Program-made: the position numbers and the translations under genes
Assembly: GCA_900550105.1 (NCBI GenBank)
Contig: URQW01000159.1
Location: 1-5,012, forward strand
Source: an uncultured Pelosinus sp.
Lineage (GTDB): Bacteria; Bacillota; Negativicutes; UMGS1260
Length of the DNA stretch: 5,012 nucleotides
Direction of reading: 5' to 3'
Notes under the pieces: model-generated
Database searches by the model: none
Told to the model about the DNA's origin: nothing
The model's input: the letters and a program-made list of their open reading frames with translations, nothing else
In this document: piece by piece, positions 4,954-5,012 of the stretch
Layout: each line of letters opens with the position of its first letter
How positions within the stretch are numbered: position 1 is the first letter of the stretch

Positions 4954-5012
4954 ATCAGCAACTATCTATCCTCCCAGGCCGTCGCCAGCCAAGTACTTTC
5001 GACGTATATGGG
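4954..5012 (-). rRNA. rrf: 5S ribosomal RNA, 3' part (runs off the window)
   Basis: The minus strand reads GAAAGTACTTGGCTGGCGAC then GGCCTGGGAGGATAGATAG, matching the 3' half of Firmicutes 5S rRNA: the loop E / helix IV region and the CCTGGGAGGATAG segment. The 5' half is outside the window. The exact 3' end is uncertain by a few bases, near 4954, and lies just before the terminator. It marks the end of an rRNA operon entering from the right. Confidence 0.88.

Overview
The window reads as a piece of a low-to-mid GC Firmicutes chromosome. Every supportable gene is on the minus strand, so the biological reading order runs from position 5012 down to 1. Evidence for Firmicutes is a complete T-box riboswitch, strong GGAGG-type ribosome binding sites, consensus sigma-A style promoters and a Firmicutes-like 5S rRNA 3' end. 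The 5S sequence, an IlvM-like small subunit placed before ilvB, and a rubredoxin-like membrane protein suggest an anaerobe, perhaps a Negativicute or related clostridial lineage. That placement is inference.

Reading order on the minus strand: (1) the 3' end of a 5S rRNA gene (about 5012-4954), closing an rRNA operon, followed by a strong hairpin terminator (4950-4920); (2) about 210 bases of spacer with only a weak promoter candidate; (3) a 185-residue protein with a rubredoxin-like zinc or iron ribbon fused to four predicted membrane segments (4707-4150), then a 12-bp-stem terminator (4116-4079); (4) a promoter with overlapping palindromes, then aspA, aspartate ammonia-lyase (3962-2550); (5) a consensus promoter (2490-2461) and a textbook T-box leader (about 2454-2169) with probable leucine specifier CUC; (6) a two-gene operon, an ACT-domain IlvM-like regulatory subunit (2143-1913) then ilvB, the acetolactate synthase catalytic subunit (1851-127); (7) starting 4 bases after the ilvB stop, two tandem consensus promoters (123-95 and 52-23) and the start of a hairpin leader, resembling the P1/P2 promoter pair of a second rRNA operon that would lie to the left of the window.

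The genes therefore appear to sit between two co-directional rRNA operons. The best-supported functional unit is the T-box-ilvM-ilvB operon: uncharged tRNA (probably tRNA-Leu) would stabilise the antiterminator and switch on the first committed step of branched-chain amino acid synthesis. AspA interconverts aspartate and fumarate plus ammonia and has its own promoter. The rubredoxin-like membrane protein has no assigned function.

No mobile element, CRISPR array, tRNA gene or clearly foreign gene was seen. The main points worth a second look are the lack of any terminator between ilvB and the rRNA-type promoters, the reversed subunit order, the rubredoxin-membrane fusion and the palindromes at the aspA promoter. 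I did not see clear evidence of an undescribed multi-gene system.
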